Assembly: GCF_003666685.1 (NCBI RefSeq)
Contig: NZ_RCIZ01000005.1
Location: 124,001 to 188,000 of the forward strand
Origin: Mesorhizobium sp. YM1C-6-2
GTDB taxonomy: Bacteria > Pseudomonadota > Alphaproteobacteria > Rhizobiales > Rhizobiaceae
DNA: 64,000 bases
Reading direction: 5' to 3'
Shown: in pieces, positions 46,085-55,987 of the stretch
How positions within the stretch are numbered: position 1 is the first letter of the stretch
How the letters are laid out: each line of letters starts with the position of its first letter
Translations under genes and position numbers: made by a program
The notes under the pieces: model-generated
Databases searched by the model: none
The model's input: the letters and a program-made list of their open reading frames with translations, nothing else
What the model was told of the DNA's origin: nothing

Positions 46085-46327
46085 GTGATCAAGGCCCGCG
46101 TCACCGTCACCCTCAAGAACGGCGTGCTCGACCCGCAGGGCAAGGCCATCGAGCATGCCCTCTCCGGCCTCGGCTTCGGCGGCGTCGGCTCTGTCCGTCA
46201 GGGTAAGGTGTTCGACCTCGAGTTGCAGGAGACGGACAAGGCCAAGGCGGAAGCCGAGCTCAAGGCCATGTGCGACAAGCTTCTGGCAAACACCGTCATC
46301 GAGAATTACAATGTCTCTCTAACCTGA
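46085..46327 (+). CDS. purS: FGAM synthetase subunit PurS
   Basis: An 80-residue subunit that bridges PurL and PurQ in the three-part FGAM synthetase. It is typical: KARVTVTLKNGVLDPQGKAIEHALSGLG reads at the N-terminus, then VRQGKVFDLEL and a C-terminal MCDKLLANTVIENY. GTG start. It lies between purC and a small coiled-coil gene. Confidence 0.97.
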   Translation: MIKARVTVTLKNGVLDPQGKAIEHALSGLGFGGVGSVRQGKVFDLELQETDKAKAEAELKAMCDKLLANTVIENYNVSLT

Positions 46328-46347
46328 GGTTGTGGCGGAGAGACGCT

Positions 46348-46581
46348 GTGACGGACGTTTCCAACGAACTGATGTACGAACTGCTCATGCGCGTGCACGG
46401 CGATATCGCTGAAATGAAGTTCGACCTTCAGGAGATCAAGCGTCGGATGACAGGCTCCGAAGAGGCGCTTGCCGGCGTAAACCGAAGGCTCGACCGTCAC
46501 GACGAACGCCTGGACCGCATAGAACGCCGTCTCGAACTGCGTGAACTCGCTGAACCGCAAAGGCCCTACGACCCGCAATGA
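46348..46581 (+). CDS. 77-residue coiled-coil protein inserted in the pur operon
   Basis: A small hydrophilic protein, mostly one heptad-rich helix: [20 protein letters not shown], then [24 protein letters not shown] in overlapping parts, about residues 8-65. The GTG start at 46348 has GGAG 8 bases upstream. Its stop overlaps the purQ ATG (ATGA), so it is translationally coupled to purQ. No family function is known to me. Such short helices can form dimers or trimers; a role in the PurLQS complex is possible but unproven. Confidence 0.7.
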   Translation: MTDVSNELMYELLMRVHGDIAEMKFDLQEIKRRMTGSEEALAGVNRRLDRHDERLDRIERRLELRELAEPQRPYDPQ

Positions 46582-47258
46582 AAACCGCCGTAGTCCTCCT
46601 CCCCGGCCTAAATCGCGACCGCGACATGATCGCGGCGTTGACCAAGATCTCCGGCAAGGCGCCGGTCACGGTCTGGCAGACCGATACCGAGATCCCTGAT
46701 GTCGACCTGATCGCCATTCCCGGCGGCTTCTCCTTCGGCGATTATCTGCGCTGCGGGGCGATCGCAGCCCGCTCGCCCGTCATGCGCGCGGTCGCCGAGA
46801 AGGCGGCAAAGGGCGTGCAGGTGATCGGGGTGTGCAACGGCTTCCAGATTCTCGTCGAAGCCGGCCTCCTGCCCGGCGCGCTGATGCGCAACAGCTCGCT
46901 GAAATTCGTCTGCCGCGAGGTCAAACTCCAGGTGGCGAACGCCAACACCGCCTTCACCCGCAACTATGCGCCCGGCCAGATCATCCGTGCGCCGATCGCC
47001 CATCATGACGGCAATTATTTCGCCGACGACGAGACGCTGAAGCGCATCGAGGGCGGTGGCCAGGTCGTGTTCCGCTATGCCGAAGGCACCAACCCCAACG
47101 GTTCGATCAACGATATTGCCGGCATTATCAACACGAACGGCAACGTGCTTGGGCTGATGCCGCATCCGGAGAACCTGATCGAGGCCGCGCATGGCGGTAC
47201 CGACGGCCGTGGCCTCTTCGAGAGCGCGCTCGGCATCCCGTCCCGGCAGGCCGCCTGA
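46578..47258 (+). CDS. purQ: FGAM synthetase glutaminase subunit PurQ
   Basis: A 226-residue class I glutamine amidotransferase that supplies ammonia to PurL. The nucleophile Cys is in [13 protein letters not shown], His and Glu in [10 protein letters not shown]. The start is typical, [17 protein letters not shown]. It overlaps the preceding coiled-coil gene by 4 bases. purL lies about 670 bases downstream after one extra gene. Confidence 0.98.
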   Translation: MKTAVVLLPGLNRDRDMIAALTKISGKAPVTVWQTDTEIPDVDLIAIPGGFSFGDYLRCGAIAARSPVMRAVAEKAAKGVQVIGVCNGFQILVEAGLLPGALMRNSSLKFVCREVKLQVANANTAFTRNYAPGQIIRAPIAHHDGNYFADDETLKRIEGGGQVVFRYAEGTNPNGSINDIAGIINTNGNVLGLMPHPENLIEAAHGGTDGRGLFESALGIPSRQAA

Positions 47259-47336
47259 ACTTCAAAGGCTTGGTAATTCTCATTTAAGACCGGTTGATCC
47301 ACCATGCGGTCCCGCACGGGCGATTCGAGAGGCCGC

Positions 47337-47750
47337 ATGACAAAGACCATTCTGGCGTTTGCCGGCGTTGCCGCCTCGCTGCTTGTCATTTCCGCCTGCC
47401 AATCGGACAAACGCCCGGCCAATCCCGGTGGGTCAGGCAAGAGCGCGTCGTTGCGCGTCATGGAGCAGGTGGCAATCGCCGCGCACAAATGCTGGATCGC
47501 CAGCAAGGACCCGGCCTTTGCGAAATATTCCATGGCCAACGAGCTGAACAATTTCGGCGGGACGCCGCGTTTCCTGCTCGTGCCGAAGAACAATTACGGC
47601 GGCAAGCCGCTGCTCGTCGTGCAGGCCCGCGGCCATTCGAGTGAGGTCGAGGTGTTCGGCCCCATGATGAACGAGCCGGTCGCTTCGAGAATCGGCGGCG
47701 ACATCGGCCGCTGGAAATCCGGCGACGGAAGCTGCGGCGCCGCCGCCTGA
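47337..47750 (+). CDS. Hypothetical lipoprotein between purQ and purL
   Basis: A 137-residue lipoprotein with lipobox VISAC (Cys about residue 21). The mature part has MEQVAIAAHKCWIASKDPAFAKY and a beta-rich region with a C-terminal Cys, so one disulfide is possible. No family is recognised, though similar small lipoproteins occur in rhizobia. It has its own region upstream and is probably not part of the purine pathway. Confidence 0.75.
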   Translation: MTKTILAFAGVAASLLVISACQSDKRPANPGGSGKSASLRVMEQVAIAAHKCWIASKDPAFAKYSMANELNNFGGTPRFLLVPKNNYGGKPLLVVQARGHSSEVEVFGPMMNEPVASRIGGDIGRWKSGDGSCGAAA

Positions 47751-47839
47751 TCACACTGGCGGGGAACCGTTCGCAGGCGTCGCAAACTCGGGTGAAATGG
47801 TCGACAATCCAATTCGGGACATGACGGCCAAGGCCGAGC

Positions 47840-47856
47840 TGTAGATTAGCTCTACA
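47840..47856. promoter_or_regulatory. Palindrome upstream of purL
   Basis: TGTAGA-N5-TCTACA lies about 75 bases before the purL start, followed at 47861-47878 by a second weaker inverted repeat, CTGCA...TGCAG. It could be an operator or a small mRNA hairpin. No known purine regulator site is recognised. Confidence 0.35.
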
Positions 47857-47929
47857 AAGGCTGCATTTTTCTTTGCAGTGCGGTATGAGGCGGCGCGCCC
47901 TCCCCGCCATTCGGAGCCGACTGCCGCCC

Positions 47930-50158
47930 ATGACCGCCCAGACCAACATCGCCATCACGCCCGAACTCATCAAGGCGCATGGGCTGAAGCCGGACGAATA
48001 CCAGCGCATCCTCGACCTCATCGGCCGCGAGCCGAGCTTCACCGAGCTCGGCATCTTCTCGGCCATGTGGAACGAGCACTGCTCCTACAAATCCTCCAAG
48101 AAGTGGCTGCGCACGCTCCCCACCAGCGGCCCGCTGGTCATCCAGGGGCCCGGCGAGAATGCCGGCGTCGTCGATATCGGCGACGGTGATTGTGTGGTCT
48201 TCAAGATGGAGAGCCACAACCATCCGTCCTACATCGAGCCCTACCAGGGCGCGGCTACCGGTGTCGGCGGCATCCTGCGCGACGTCTTCACCATGGGCGC
48301 GCGGCCGATCGCGGCGATGAACGCACTGCGCTTCGGCGCGCCCGACCATCCAAAGACGAGACATCTCGTCGCCGGCGTCGTGTCCGGCGTCGGCGGCTAC
48401 GGCAATTCCTTCGGCGTGCCTACTGTCGGCGGCGAGGTCAATTTCGACGCCCGCTACAACGGCAACATCCTGGTCAATGCGTTCGCTGCCGGCATCGCCA
48501 AGACCGATGCGATCTTCTATTCGAAGGCGGAAGGCGTCGGCCTGCCGGTCGTCTATCTCGGCGCCAAGACCGGCCGCGACGGCGTCGGCGGCGCGACGAT
48601 GGCCTCGGCTGAATTCGACGACAAGATCGAGGAGAAGCGCCCGACCGTCCAGGTCGGCGACCCCTTCACCGAAAAGTGTCTGCTCGAAGCCTGCCTCGAA
48701 CTGATGGCCTCGGGCGCCGTCATCGCCATCCAGGACATGGGTGCGGCCGGCCTCACCTGCTCGGCCGTCGAGATGGGCGCCAAGGGCGACCTCGGCATCC
48801 TGCTCGACCTCGACAAGGTGCCGGTGCGCGAAGAGCGCATGTCGGCTTACGAGATGATGCTGTCGGAGAGCCAGGAGCGCATGCTCATGGTGCTCAGGCC
48901 CGAGAAGGAGAAGGAAGCCGAGGCGATCTTCAGGAAGTGGGACCTCGACTTCGCCGTCGTCGGCCACACGACCGACGATCTGCGCTTTCGCATCGTCCAC
49001 CAGGGCGACGAAGCGGCTAACCTTCCGATCAAGGATCTCGGCGACAAGGCGCCGGAATACGACCGGCCCTGGGTCGAGCCGAGGAAGCGCGAGCCGCTCG
49101 CCGCGGACGACATCCCGCAGGCGGACGTCGCGGATGCGCTGCTGAAGATGCTCGGCGGCCCTGACCTCTCCAGCCGCCGCTGGGTGTGGGAGCAGTACGA
49201 CACGCTGATCCAGGGCAATTCGCTGCAACTGCCCGGCGGCGACGCCGGCGTCGTGCGCGTCGAGGGCCACGCGACCAAGGCACTCGCCTTCGCCTCCGAC
49301 GTCACGCCGCGTTATTGCGAGGCCGACCCGTTCGAAGGCGGCAAGCAGGCCGTCGCCGAATGCTGGCGCAACCTGACCGCCACCGGCGCCGACCCGCTCG
49401 CGGCGACCGACAACCTCAATTTCGGCAACCCCGAACGCCCCGAGATCATGGGGCAGTTCGTCCATGCGATCAAAGGCATCGGCGAGGCCTGCCGGGCGCT
49501 CGGCTTCCCGATCGTGTCCGGCAACGTCTCGCTCTACAACGAGACCAACGGACAGGGCATCCTGCCGACCCCCACGATCGGCGGCGTCGGCCTCCTGCCC
49601 GACTGGTCGAAGATGATGCGGGTCGGTTTCGCTGGCGAAAGACAGGTGATCCTGCTCGTCGGCGCGCCACCCGCCTGGGGAACGCATCTGGCGCAATCGA
49701 TCTACATGCGCGACATCCACGGCCGCACCGACGGCCCGCCGCCGCCTGTCGACCTGGCGCATGAAAAGCGCGTCGGTGACTTCGTGCGCAAGCTGATCCG
49801 CAGCGGCACGGCGACCGCCGTGCATGATTGCTCCGACGGCGGTCTCGCCGTCGCGCTGGCCGAGATGGCGATCGCCTCAGGCATCGGCGCCACCATCCCC
49901 GGCCTGACCGGCACCGATCCGATCCCGGTTTTCTTCGGCGAGGATCAGGGACGCTATCTGGTGACGCTCGACCTCGATCCGCAAAGCGACGGGATGACCG
50001 CGATCTGGGACGAAGCCAAGTCGCTCGGCATCCATGCTCCGTGGATCGGCACCACCGGCGGCGCGGAATTGAAACTCGGCGGGGCGCGTGCGATACCGGT
50101 GGCCGAACTGAAGTCCGTTCACGAATCGTGGTTCCCGCGCTTCATGGACGGCAAGTAA
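47930..50158 (+). CDS. purL: Phosphoribosylformylglycinamidine synthase subunit PurL
   Basis: A 742-residue small-type PurL that makes FGAM from FGAR, ATP and ammonia, with PurS and PurQ as separate subunits. Conserved regions: [43 protein letters not shown] in pieces, [16 protein letters not shown] and [15 protein letters not shown]. The ATG at 47930 gives the normal N-terminus [14 protein letters not shown]. bolA follows 14 bases downstream. Confidence 0.98.
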   Translation: MTAQTNIAITPELIKAHGLKPDEYQRILDLIGREPSFTELGIFSAMWNEHCSYKSSKKWLRTLPTSGPLVIQGPGENAGVVDIGDGDCVVFKMESHNHPSYIEPYQGAATGVGGILRDVFTMGARPIAAMNALRFGAPDHPKTRHLVAGVVSGVGGYGNSFGVPTVGGEVNFDARYNGNILVNAFAAGIAKTDAIFYSKAEGVGLPVVYLGAKTGRDGVGGATMASAEFDDKIEEKRPTVQVGDPFTEKCLLEACLELMASGAVIAIQDMGAAGLTCSAVEMGAKGDLGILLDLDKVPVREERMSAYEMMLSESQERMLMVLRPEKEKEAEAIFRKWDLDFAVVGHTTDDLRFRIVHQGDEAANLPIKDLGDKAPEYDRPWVEPRKREPLAADDIPQADVADALLKMLGGPDLSSRRWVWEQYDTLIQGNSLQLPGGDAGVVRVEGHATKALAFASDVTPRYCEADPFEGGKQAVAECWRNLTATGADPLAATDNLNFGNPERPEIMGQFVHAIKGIGEACRALGFPIVSGNVSLYNETNGQGILPTPTIGGVGLLPDWSKMMRVGFAGERQVILLVGAPPAWGTHLAQSIYMRDIHGRTDGPPPPVDLAHEKRVGDFVRKLIRSGTATAVHDCSDGGLAVALAEMAIASGIGATIPGLTGTDPIPVFFGEDQGRYLVTLDLDPQSDGMTAIWDEAKSLGIHAPWIGTTGGAELKLGGARAIPVAELKSVHESWFPRFMDGK

Positions 50159-50172
50159 GCGGAGACTTTTGC

Positions 50173-50406
50173 ATGGCGATGGATGCGCACGAGATCGAAA
50201 GGCTGATCAAGGAGGGCATTCCTGACGCCAAAGTGACGATCCGCGATCTCGCCGGCGATGGCGACCACTATGCGGCGGAAGTCGTGGCCGAGAGCTTTCG
50301 CGGCAAGAGCCGCGTGCAGCAGCACCAGATGGTCTACGACGCGCTGAAGGGCAATATGGGCGGCGTGCTGCACGCACTGGCGCTTCAGACCAGCGCGCCG
50401 GACTAG
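50173..50406 (+). CDS. bolA: BolA family protein
   Basis: A 77-residue BolA-like protein: MDAHEIERLIKEGIPDAKVTI, FRGKSRVQQHQMVYDALKG. The conserved C-terminal histidine region (VQQHQMVY) is present. In alphaproteobacteria BolA pairs with a CGFS monothiol glutaredoxin to sense or carry iron-sulfur clusters; a grxD gene lies 1.2 kb downstream. It is 14 bases after purL. Confidence 0.92.
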   Translation: MAMDAHEIERLIKEGIPDAKVTIRDLAGDGDHYAAEVVAESFRGKSRVQQHQMVYDALKGNMGGVLHALALQTSAPD

Positions 50407-50412
50407 ACCCGC

Positions 50413-50640
50413 ATGTCCGCGTTCGGCGACTTCGTCAAAGGCGTCGTGACTGACGTGCTCGAGGACATGCTCCGCAAGACATCGTCGAGCAGGCGTGGCA
50501 AGCGGCGCAAGCGCACGACCTCAGCGACCGCCGCCGAACGGCTGCGACGCCTCGAAAAGCCGGCCAAAGCCCCGAAGCGCCAGGCAAGTCGCCGCAAAAC
50601 CGTTCGCACCCGCTCCAAGGCAAAGCGCCGCGCCTACTGA
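50413..50640 (+). CDS. Small highly basic protein
   Basis: A 75-residue protein starting 6 bases after the bolA stop. The N-terminus is amphipathic (FGDFVKGVVTDVLEDMLRK) and the rest is dense in Arg and Lys (SSRRGKRRKRTT, SRRKTVRTRSKAKRRAY), like a nucleic-acid or anionic-surface binder. No family is recognised. No clear ribosome-binding site is present, but coupling to bolA could explain that. Its stop overlaps the converging gene. Confidence 0.6.
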   Translation: MSAFGDFVKGVVTDVLEDMLRKTSSSRRGKRRKRTTSATAAERLRRLEKPAKAPKRQASRRKTVRTRSKAKRRAY

Positions 50641-51425
50641 GCGCGCCCCACCGCCTTCCTCCTGACAGCCAGCATCGGTCCGGCCGGATATTTTCCGCCG
50701 ACCAGATATTTCCGGCCGTCATGCAGCGCGGAGATGGCGCCGTCGAGGAAGAGCGCGTCGCTGCAGCCGAGTTCATCCCGGAAGAGCCGTGCGAAGCTTC
50801 CAAGGCTTACCGGCCCGCGTGAGATTGCCAACACCACCCGCTGCTGGTCGTCCACGCCGACACCGTTGCGGATATGGCGCGATGTCCCGTTTTCCTCGAA
50901 GCGCGGATGGACCTCGCCGTCGATCACCAGCATCGGTCCGGATTGTGTCGCCAGCCTCGGCCTGATGCCGGCCGCCGCATAGGCAGTCGTCTCGAGCACC
51001 CCGGCATTGCCGGCCTCGTCGACGTAGAACACGCCGTTGGGCTTCATGAAGAAGTTCCCCGGCGCGTCGGCCAGATTGAGCGGCGATTGCTCATGGCCTC
51101 CCTCCACATAGAGGCCGACCGGGGAAAAGTCCTCGTGATACATGCCTGCGTTCATGGCGAGGATGAAAGGCTCGACGGCAGCCAGCCTCGCAAGATCGCG
51201 AAGCGGCTTTCCCGCCTGGTCGGCGCGCGCGAGGACGATCTCATACGCGTCCAGCGCGATTTCGCAGACGATGTAGGACACAGCTTCGAAGGCGAGTTCC
51301 CGGCACGTCTCGGGAAGATCGTCAGCCGGCCTGGGAGTGGGAGCCGGCAATGGCTGCCTCCACCACCAGGCGAACCCGATGGCGATCAGCGCCGCGCCGA
51401 AAGCCGTGAGAAGCCATGTCTTCAT
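50634..51425 (-). CDS. Phosphodiester glycosidase family (NAGPA/DUF2233) protein
   Basis: A 263-residue membrane-anchored or exported protein with an N-terminal hydrophobic segment (AFGAALIAIGFAWWW). The DUF2233/NAGPA domain is clear: AMNAGMYHEDFSPVGLYVEGG, KPNGVFYVDE, ATQSGPMLVIDGEVHP, IRNGVGVDDQQRVVLAIS, LFLDGAISALHD. Human NAGPA (uncovering enzyme) cleaves GlcNAc-phosphodiesters; bacterial homologues are thought to act on wall or capsule polymers. Convergent with the basic protein gene. Confidence 0.85.
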   Translation of the reverse strand: MKTWLLTAFGAALIAIGFAWWWRQPLPAPTPRPADDLPETCRELAFEAVSYIVCEIALDAYEIVLARADQAGKPLRDLARLAAVEPFILAMNAGMYHEDFSPVGLYVEGGHEQSPLNLADAPGNFFMKPNGVFYVDEAGNAGVLETTAYAAAGIRPRLATQSGPMLVIDGEVHPRFEENGTSRHIRNGVGVDDQQRVVLAISRGPVSLGSFARLFRDELGCSDALFLDGAISALHDGRKYLVGGKYPAGPMLAVRRKAVGRAQ

Positions 51426-51590
51426 GAGTATCCGGAGAGAATGTCCAACCGCTGATCCGCACCCGCATGACCAGGCGCCTTTGCGGCCTTTCCGTGACGG
51501 GTGCCGTTCGCGTCTTGTTTCGGGTCGCCTGTCGGTTTATTTGAGTGTCATGTTTCGAGCCTGACTCCCACAGGCATGAAAGGACAAGCG

Positions 51591-51923
51591 ATGAGCGGAA
51601 TCAGCGAGTACATCGACAGCGAGGTCAAGGGCAACGACGTCGTCGTCTTCATGAAGGGAACTCCGGGTTTCCCGCAGTGCGGCTTCTCCGGGCAGGTCGT
51701 GCAGATCCTCGACTATGTCGGGGTCGACTACAAGGGCGTCAACGTGCTCACCTCCAACGAGCTGCGCCAGGGCATCAAGGACTATTCGAACTGGCCGACC
51801 ATCCCCCAGCTCTATGTGAAGGGTGAGTTTGTCGGCGGCTGCGACATCATCCGCGAGATGTTCCAGTCTGGCGAGTTGCAGTCGCTGTTCGACGAGAAGG
51901 GCGTGGCCGTCAAGGCCGCCTGA
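51591..51923 (+). CDS. grxD: Monothiol glutaredoxin Grx4 type
   Basis: A 110-residue CGFS glutaredoxin: [44 protein letters not shown] (cis-Pro TIPQ), and GGCDI. It binds and transfers [2Fe-2S] clusters with BolA. The ATG at 51591 has AAAGGA 8 bases upstream. A strong hairpin terminator follows about 43 bases past the stop. Confidence 0.96.
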   Translation: MSGISEYIDSEVKGNDVVVFMKGTPGFPQCGFSGQVVQILDYVGVDYKGVNVLTSNELRQGIKDYSNWPTIPQLYVKGEFVGGCDIIREMFQSGELQSLFDEKGVAVKAA

Positions 51924-51965
51924 TAAGCTAGTACCGGTACCGCCCCCAGGGGGCGCCTGCTTTCG

Positions 51966-51988
51966 AATGCGCCGGTCTCCGGCGCATT
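51966..51988 (+). terminator. Rho-independent terminator after grxD
   Basis: A 10-bp stem, AATGCGCCGG with CCGGCGCATT, triloop, then TCCTTTT. A second GC-rich inverted repeat (GCCCCCAGGGGGC) lies just upstream at about 51942-51954. Together they separate grxD from the MFS gene, whose ATG is 28 bases further on. Confidence 0.85.
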
Positions 51989-52015
51989 TCCTTTTGCATT
52001 TCGGAATTTTTTGTC

Positions 52016-53269
52016 ATGGATCAGCAGGCCACTCCTGCCTTGCAGGCTTACAAGCTCTCGCTTCCGCGCTGGGAATTCATCACGCTCGCCGCGGCGCTGA
52101 TGGCGCTGAACGCGCTCGCCATCGACATCATGCTGCCCGGCCTGCAGCAGATCGGCGCCTCGCTCGGCGTCGAGAACGAGAACCATCGGCAATATGTGAT
52201 CACCGCCTACATCGCCGGCTTCGGCATCGCGCAACTCGCCTTCGGGCCGTTGTCCGACCGTTTCGGCCGGCGGCCGCCGCTGCTCTTCGGCCTTGGCGTC
52301 TATGTGGCCGCCGCGCTGGGCGCGGCATTCGCGCCGAGCTTCATGACGCTGCTCATCCTCCGCTTCGTGCAGGGAATGGGCGCCGCGGCGACCCGCGTCA
52401 TCACCGTCTCCATCATCCGCGACGTGTTCGGCGGCCGCGCCATGGCCGAGGTGATGTCGCTGGTGTTCATGGTGTTCATGGTGATCCCGGTCGTCGCGCC
52501 GGGCCTCGGGCAGATCGTGATGCTGTTTTCCGAATGGCACATGATCTTCGTGATCATGGCGCTGATCGCGCTCGCCTTCACCGTCTGGACGGCATTCCGG
52601 TTGCCCGAAACGCTGCATCCCGAATACCGCCGCGCCTTCGACCTGCGCACGATCGCCGGCGGCTTCCGCATCGTGCTCACCAACCGCGTATCGCTCTGCT
52701 ATACGCTGGCCACCACTTCCGTCTTCGGCGCGCTGTTCGGCTTCATCAACTCCGCCCAGCAGATCTATGTCGGCATATACGGGCTCGGCGTCTGGTTCCC
52801 CGTCGTCTTCGCGGCGATCGCCGGCATGATGGCCGTCTCGTCCTTCGCCAATGCGCGGCTGGTAGGCCGCTTCGGCATGCGCAAGCTGTCGCATGGCGCG
52901 CTTGTCAGCTTCATCACCATAACGACGATCTGGTTCGTGCTGTCGCTCTTCGGGCAACTGCCGATCTACGTGTTCGTGCCCTTGTTCGCCATCGCCATGC
53001 TGGCGTTCGGCTGGATCGGCTCGAACTTCAACTCGATCGCGATGGAGCCGCTCGGCCATCTCGCGGGCACGGCGTCATCCATCCAGGGTTTCATGCAGAC
53101 GGTCGGCGGCGGCCTCATCGGCGCGACGATCGGCCAGCTCTTCGACGGCACCACGACGCCGCTCGCGGCTGGCTTCTGCGCCGTGTCGGTCACCGCGCTG
53201 GTTTTCGTCCTGATCGCGGAGCGCGGCCGGCTCTTCCAGCCGCACAATCAGCCCAAGGCGTCGGGCTGA
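52016..53269 (+). CDS. MFS multidrug transporter, Bcr/CflA type
   Basis: A 417-residue major-facilitator drug:proton antiporter of the DHA1 group. Twelve hydrophobic segments are visible. Motif A is [24 protein letters not shown] in TM1 and [20 protein letters not shown] are typical of Bcr/CflA. Substrates may include bicyclomycin or chloramphenicol-like drugs, but cannot be told from sequence. Its end overlaps the converging ttcA gene by 22 bases. Confidence 0.92.
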   Translation: MDQQATPALQAYKLSLPRWEFITLAAALMALNALAIDIMLPGLQQIGASLGVENENHRQYVITAYIAGFGIAQLAFGPLSDRFGRRPPLLFGLGVYVAAALGAAFAPSFMTLLILRFVQGMGAAATRVITVSIIRDVFGGRAMAEVMSLVFMVFMVIPVVAPGLGQIVMLFSEWHMIFVIMALIALAFTVWTAFRLPETLHPEYRRAFDLRTIAGGFRIVLTNRVSLCYTLATTSVFGALFGFINSAQQIYVGIYGLGVWFPVVFAAIAGMMAVSSFANARLVGRFGMRKLSHGALVSFITITTIWFVLSLFGQLPIYVFVPLFAIAMLAFGWIGSNFNSIAMEPLGHLAGTASSIQGFMQTVGGGLIGATIGQLFDGTTTPLAAGFCAVSVTALVFVLIAERGRLFQPHNQPKASG

Positions 53270-54126
53270 TCAGCCTTCGACGTCAACAAGCCGGCAAAGT
53301 CGAACAGATTGCGGTCGAGAAGGTGCGACGGGCGCACATTGGTCAGCGCCCTGATCATCGTGTCCTTGCGGCCGGGCATCTTTGCCTCGATGTCCGACAG
53401 CATCGCCTTCATGGCGTTGCGCTGCAGCCCGTCCTGGCTGCCGCAGAGGTCGCAGGGGATGATCGGAAACTGCATCGCCTCGGCGAACTTCTGGAGATCG
53501 GCTTCGGCCGAGAAGGCGAGCGGCCTGAGCACGAAGAGATCGCCCTCGTCGTTCAGCAGCTTCGGCGGCATCGCCGCGAGCCGGCCGCCGTGGAACAGGT
53601 TCATGAAGAAGGTCTCGAGTATGTCCTCGCGGTGATGGCCGAGCACCAGCGACGAGCAGCCCTCCTCGCGCGCGATGCGGTAGAGATGCCCGCGCCTCAG
53701 CCGCGAGCAGAGCGAACAATAGGTGCTGCCCTCGGCGATCTTGTCGGTCACCACTGAATAGGTGTCGCGGTATTCGATGCGGTGCTCGATGCCGTTCCTC
53801 GTCAGGAACTCCGGCAAGATATGCTTCGGGAAATTCGGCTGGCCTTGGTCGAGATTGCAGGCGAGCAGATCGACCGGCAGCAGGCCGCGCCATTTCAGGT
53901 CGAGCAGGATGGCGAGCAGCCCGTAGGAATCCTTGCCGCCGGAAAGCGCCACCAGCCAGCGATCACCGGGTTTTATCATCGCAAACTGCTCAGCCGTCTC
54001 GCGCGTCTGGCGCACGAGGCGCTTGCGCAGCTTGTTGAAGCCGACCGAGGACGGGACGTCGCGGAACATCGGATGCGCTCCGCCTTCGGCGTCGGCAAGC
54101 GGATCGTCGGTAATGGCGATGTTCAT
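53248..54126 (-). CDS. ttcA: tRNA 2-thiocytidine synthetase TtcA
   Basis: A 292-residue enzyme that thiolates cytidine 32 in tRNA. The PP-loop is SGGKDS (about residue 61); the [4Fe-4S] cluster cysteines are in YCSLCSRL and [27 protein letters not shown] and MPGRKD also match TtcA. glsA lies 15 bases upstream on the same strand. Its 3' end overlaps the MFS gene. Confidence 0.96.
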   Translation of the reverse strand: MNIAITDDPLADAEGGAHPMFRDVPSSVGFNKLRKRLVRQTRETAEQFAMIKPGDRWLVALSGGKDSYGLLAILLDLKWRGLLPVDLLACNLDQGQPNFPKHILPEFLTRNGIEHRIEYRDTYSVVTDKIAEGSTYCSLCSRLRRGHLYRIAREEGCSSLVLGHHREDILETFFMNLFHGGRLAAMPPKLLNDEGDLFVLRPLAFSAEADLQKFAEAMQFPIIPCDLCGSQDGLQRNAMKAMLSDIEAKMPGRKDTMIRALTNVRPSHLLDRNLFDFAGLLTSKADQPDALG

Positions 54127-54141
54127 GGCCAGAATTCCCGG

Positions 54142-55071
54142 TTACGCGCCAAAGATAGACCATCCGGTGCGCTGCGCCAGCATCTCCAGCGCCTGCGAGC
54201 CGAGCAGCGAATTGCCGTTTTCGTTGAGACCCGGCGACCACACCGCGATGGAAGCCTTGCCGGGGGCGACCACCAGTATGCCGCCGCCGACGCCGCTTTT
54301 TCCTGGCAGACCGACCCGGTAGGCGAAGTCGCCCGAGCCGTCATAATGGCCGCAGGTCAACATCAGCGCATTGATGCGCCGCGCCCTGCCGCGCGAAACG
54401 ACCGAGCGTCCCGTCGCCGGATTGTACCCGCCGGCGGCGAGGAACAGGCCGGCGCGCGAGAGCTGCCGGCACGTCATGGCAAGCGCACAATGATGGAAAT
54501 AGACGCCCAGCACATGCTCGGCCGGATGATCGAGCTTTCCGAAGGCGCGCATGAATTGCGCGAGCGCCACGTTGCGGAAACCGGTCTCGGTCTCCGAGCG
54601 CGCGACGCGCTGGTCGATGACGATGGAATCGTCGCCCGCCAGGAAGCGGACGAACTGGACGATCTCGCCGATCGTCTCCTTCGGCTGGTGCCCGGCCAGG
54701 AGCACGTCGGCCACGGCGATGGCGCCGGCATTGATGAAGGGATTGCGCGGCTTGCCCTCTTCGCGCTCCAGCTGGACGATCGAGTTGAAGGGGGTGCCGG
54801 ACGGCTCGCGGCCGACCCGGTTCCAAAGCCGGTCGCCAACCATGCCGAGGGCCAGCGTCAGCGTGAACACCTTGGACACGCTCTGGATCGAGAAGGGCGT
54901 GTCGGCGTCGCCGGCCACGAACTCCTGCCCATCGACTGTGGTGACAGCTATGCCGAAATGGGCAGGATCGACCTCGGCCAGCGGCGGTATGTAGTCCGCG
55001 ACCTTGCCGCGCTCGGTGCGCGCGGCGATCTCCTGGTGGATCTCATTGACCAGCGTCTGCAGATCGTCCAT
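54142..55071 (-). CDS. glsA: Glutaminase A
   Basis: A 309-residue serine-dependent glutaminase giving glutamate and ammonia. The beta-lactamase-like fold has catalytic Ser in the SIQSVSKVF motif, and family stretches [45 protein letters not shown] in parts. Length is normal. The start is 27 bases from the rpsD terminator. Expressed in tandem with ttcA. Confidence 0.96.
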   Translation of the reverse strand: MDDLQTLVNEIHQEIAARTERGKVADYIPPLAEVDPAHFGIAVTTVDGQEFVAGDADTPFSIQSVSKVFTLTLALGMVGDRLWNRVGREPSGTPFNSIVQLEREEGKPRNPFINAGAIAVADVLLAGHQPKETIGEIVQFVRFLAGDDSIVIDQRVARSETETGFRNVALAQFMRAFGKLDHPAEHVLGVYFHHCALAMTCRQLSRAGLFLAAGGYNPATGRSVVSRGRARRINALMLTCGHYDGSGDFAYRVGLPGKSGVGGGILVVAPGKASIAVWSPGLNENGNSLLGSQALEMLAQRTGWSIFGA

Positions 55072-55097
55072 CAGCGATCTCCCATTCCACAGACGAA

Positions 55098-55119
55098 AAA
55101 GCCGCCCGGAGGCGGCTTT
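55098..55119 (-). terminator. Rho-independent terminator after rpsD
   Basis: AAAGCCGCC and GGCGGCTTT form a 9-bp stem with a CGGA/TCCG tetraloop; on the minus strand TTTTCGTCT follows. It lies about 28 bases past the rpsD stop and just before glsA. Confidence 0.85.
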
Positions 55120-55146
55120 CTCACAAATTCAGCGCGCTGAACCCGA

Positions 55147-55764
55147 TTAGCGCGAGTAGAACTCGACCACCAGGTTCGGCTCCATCTGCACCGCGAAGGG
55201 CACTTCTGCGAGGCCGGGAACGCGGTTGTAGGTCGCGACCATCTTGTTGTGATCGACCTCGATGTAGTCAGGAACGTCGCGCTCTGCGAGCTGCACCGCT
55301 TCCAGAACGGTGACGAGCTGCTTCGACTTCTCGCGCACCTCGATCACGTCGCCGACCTTGCAGCGATACGAGCCGATGTTGGTGCGGCGGCCGTTCACGT
55401 TCACATGCCCGTGGTTGATGAACTGGCGGGCGGCGAAAATGGTCGGCACGAACTTGGCGCGATAGACGATGGCGTCGAGGCGCGACTCCAGCAGGCCGAT
55501 CAGGTTCTCGGAAGTGTCGCCCTTGCGGCGGTTGGCTTCCTCGTAGATCTTGCGGAACTGCTTTTCCGAAACGTCGCCGTAGTGACCCTTCAGCTTCTGC
55601 TTGGCGCGCAGCTGCAGGCCGAAGTCGGACAGCTTGCCCTTGCGGCGCTGGCCGTGCTGGCCGGGGCCGTATTCGCGCTTGTTGACCGGGGACTTCGGGC
55701 GGCCCCAGATGTTTTCGCCGAGACGGCGGTCGATCTTGTATTTCGCGGATTCGCGCTTGCTCAT
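55147..55764 (-). CDS. rpsD: 30S ribosomal protein S4
   Basis: A 205-residue primary 16S rRNA-binding protein. [21 protein letters not shown] at the start, [15 protein letters not shown], then the S4 domain [27 protein letters not shown] in pieces, and [10 protein letters not shown]. It stands outside the alpha operon. The leader between 55765 and 55909 is GC-rich and could hold S4 autoregulatory structure, but I see no defined motif. Confidence 0.98.
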   Translation of the reverse strand: MSKRESAKYKIDRRLGENIWGRPKSPVNKREYGPGQHGQRRKGKLSDFGLQLRAKQKLKGHYGDVSEKQFRKIYEEANRRKGDTSENLIGLLESRLDAIVYRAKFVPTIFAARQFINHGHVNVNGRRTNIGSYRCKVGDVIEVREKSKQLVTVLEAVQLAERDVPDYIEVDHNKMVATYNRVPGLAEVPFAVQMEPNLVVEFYSR

Positions 55765-55909
55765 CGCATTCCCTTTCAAAACGATGCACCCGAAAGCCCA
55801 TGCCCCGGGTGAAGGAAACGCGCCCTCCTCTGGCCTCCGTTTTCGAGACCTGACAGGGTTTCCCACGCACGCTTTGCGGAAAAACCCACGGGACACGTCA
55901 AATAAAACA

Positions 55910-55927
55910 CCGGGCATTGCTGCCCGG
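55910..55927 (-). terminator. Rho-independent terminator after the DUF3008 gene
   Basis: A 7-bp stem, CCGGGCA with TGCCCGG, loop TTGC; on the minus strand TGTTTTATTT follows. It lies 60 bases past the DUF3008 stop and upstream of rpsD, isolating the two genes. Confidence 0.85.
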
Positions 55928-55987
55928 CGATGGCGGCGAGATAGGCCAAAGCCGGCGAATTGTCAACGCTTGCAGCAGGCCGACGCG

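Noticed and set aside
47852-49825. 657-codon leftward frame opposite purL
   Set aside because: Antisense of purL; composition and lack of motifs mark it as a shadow.
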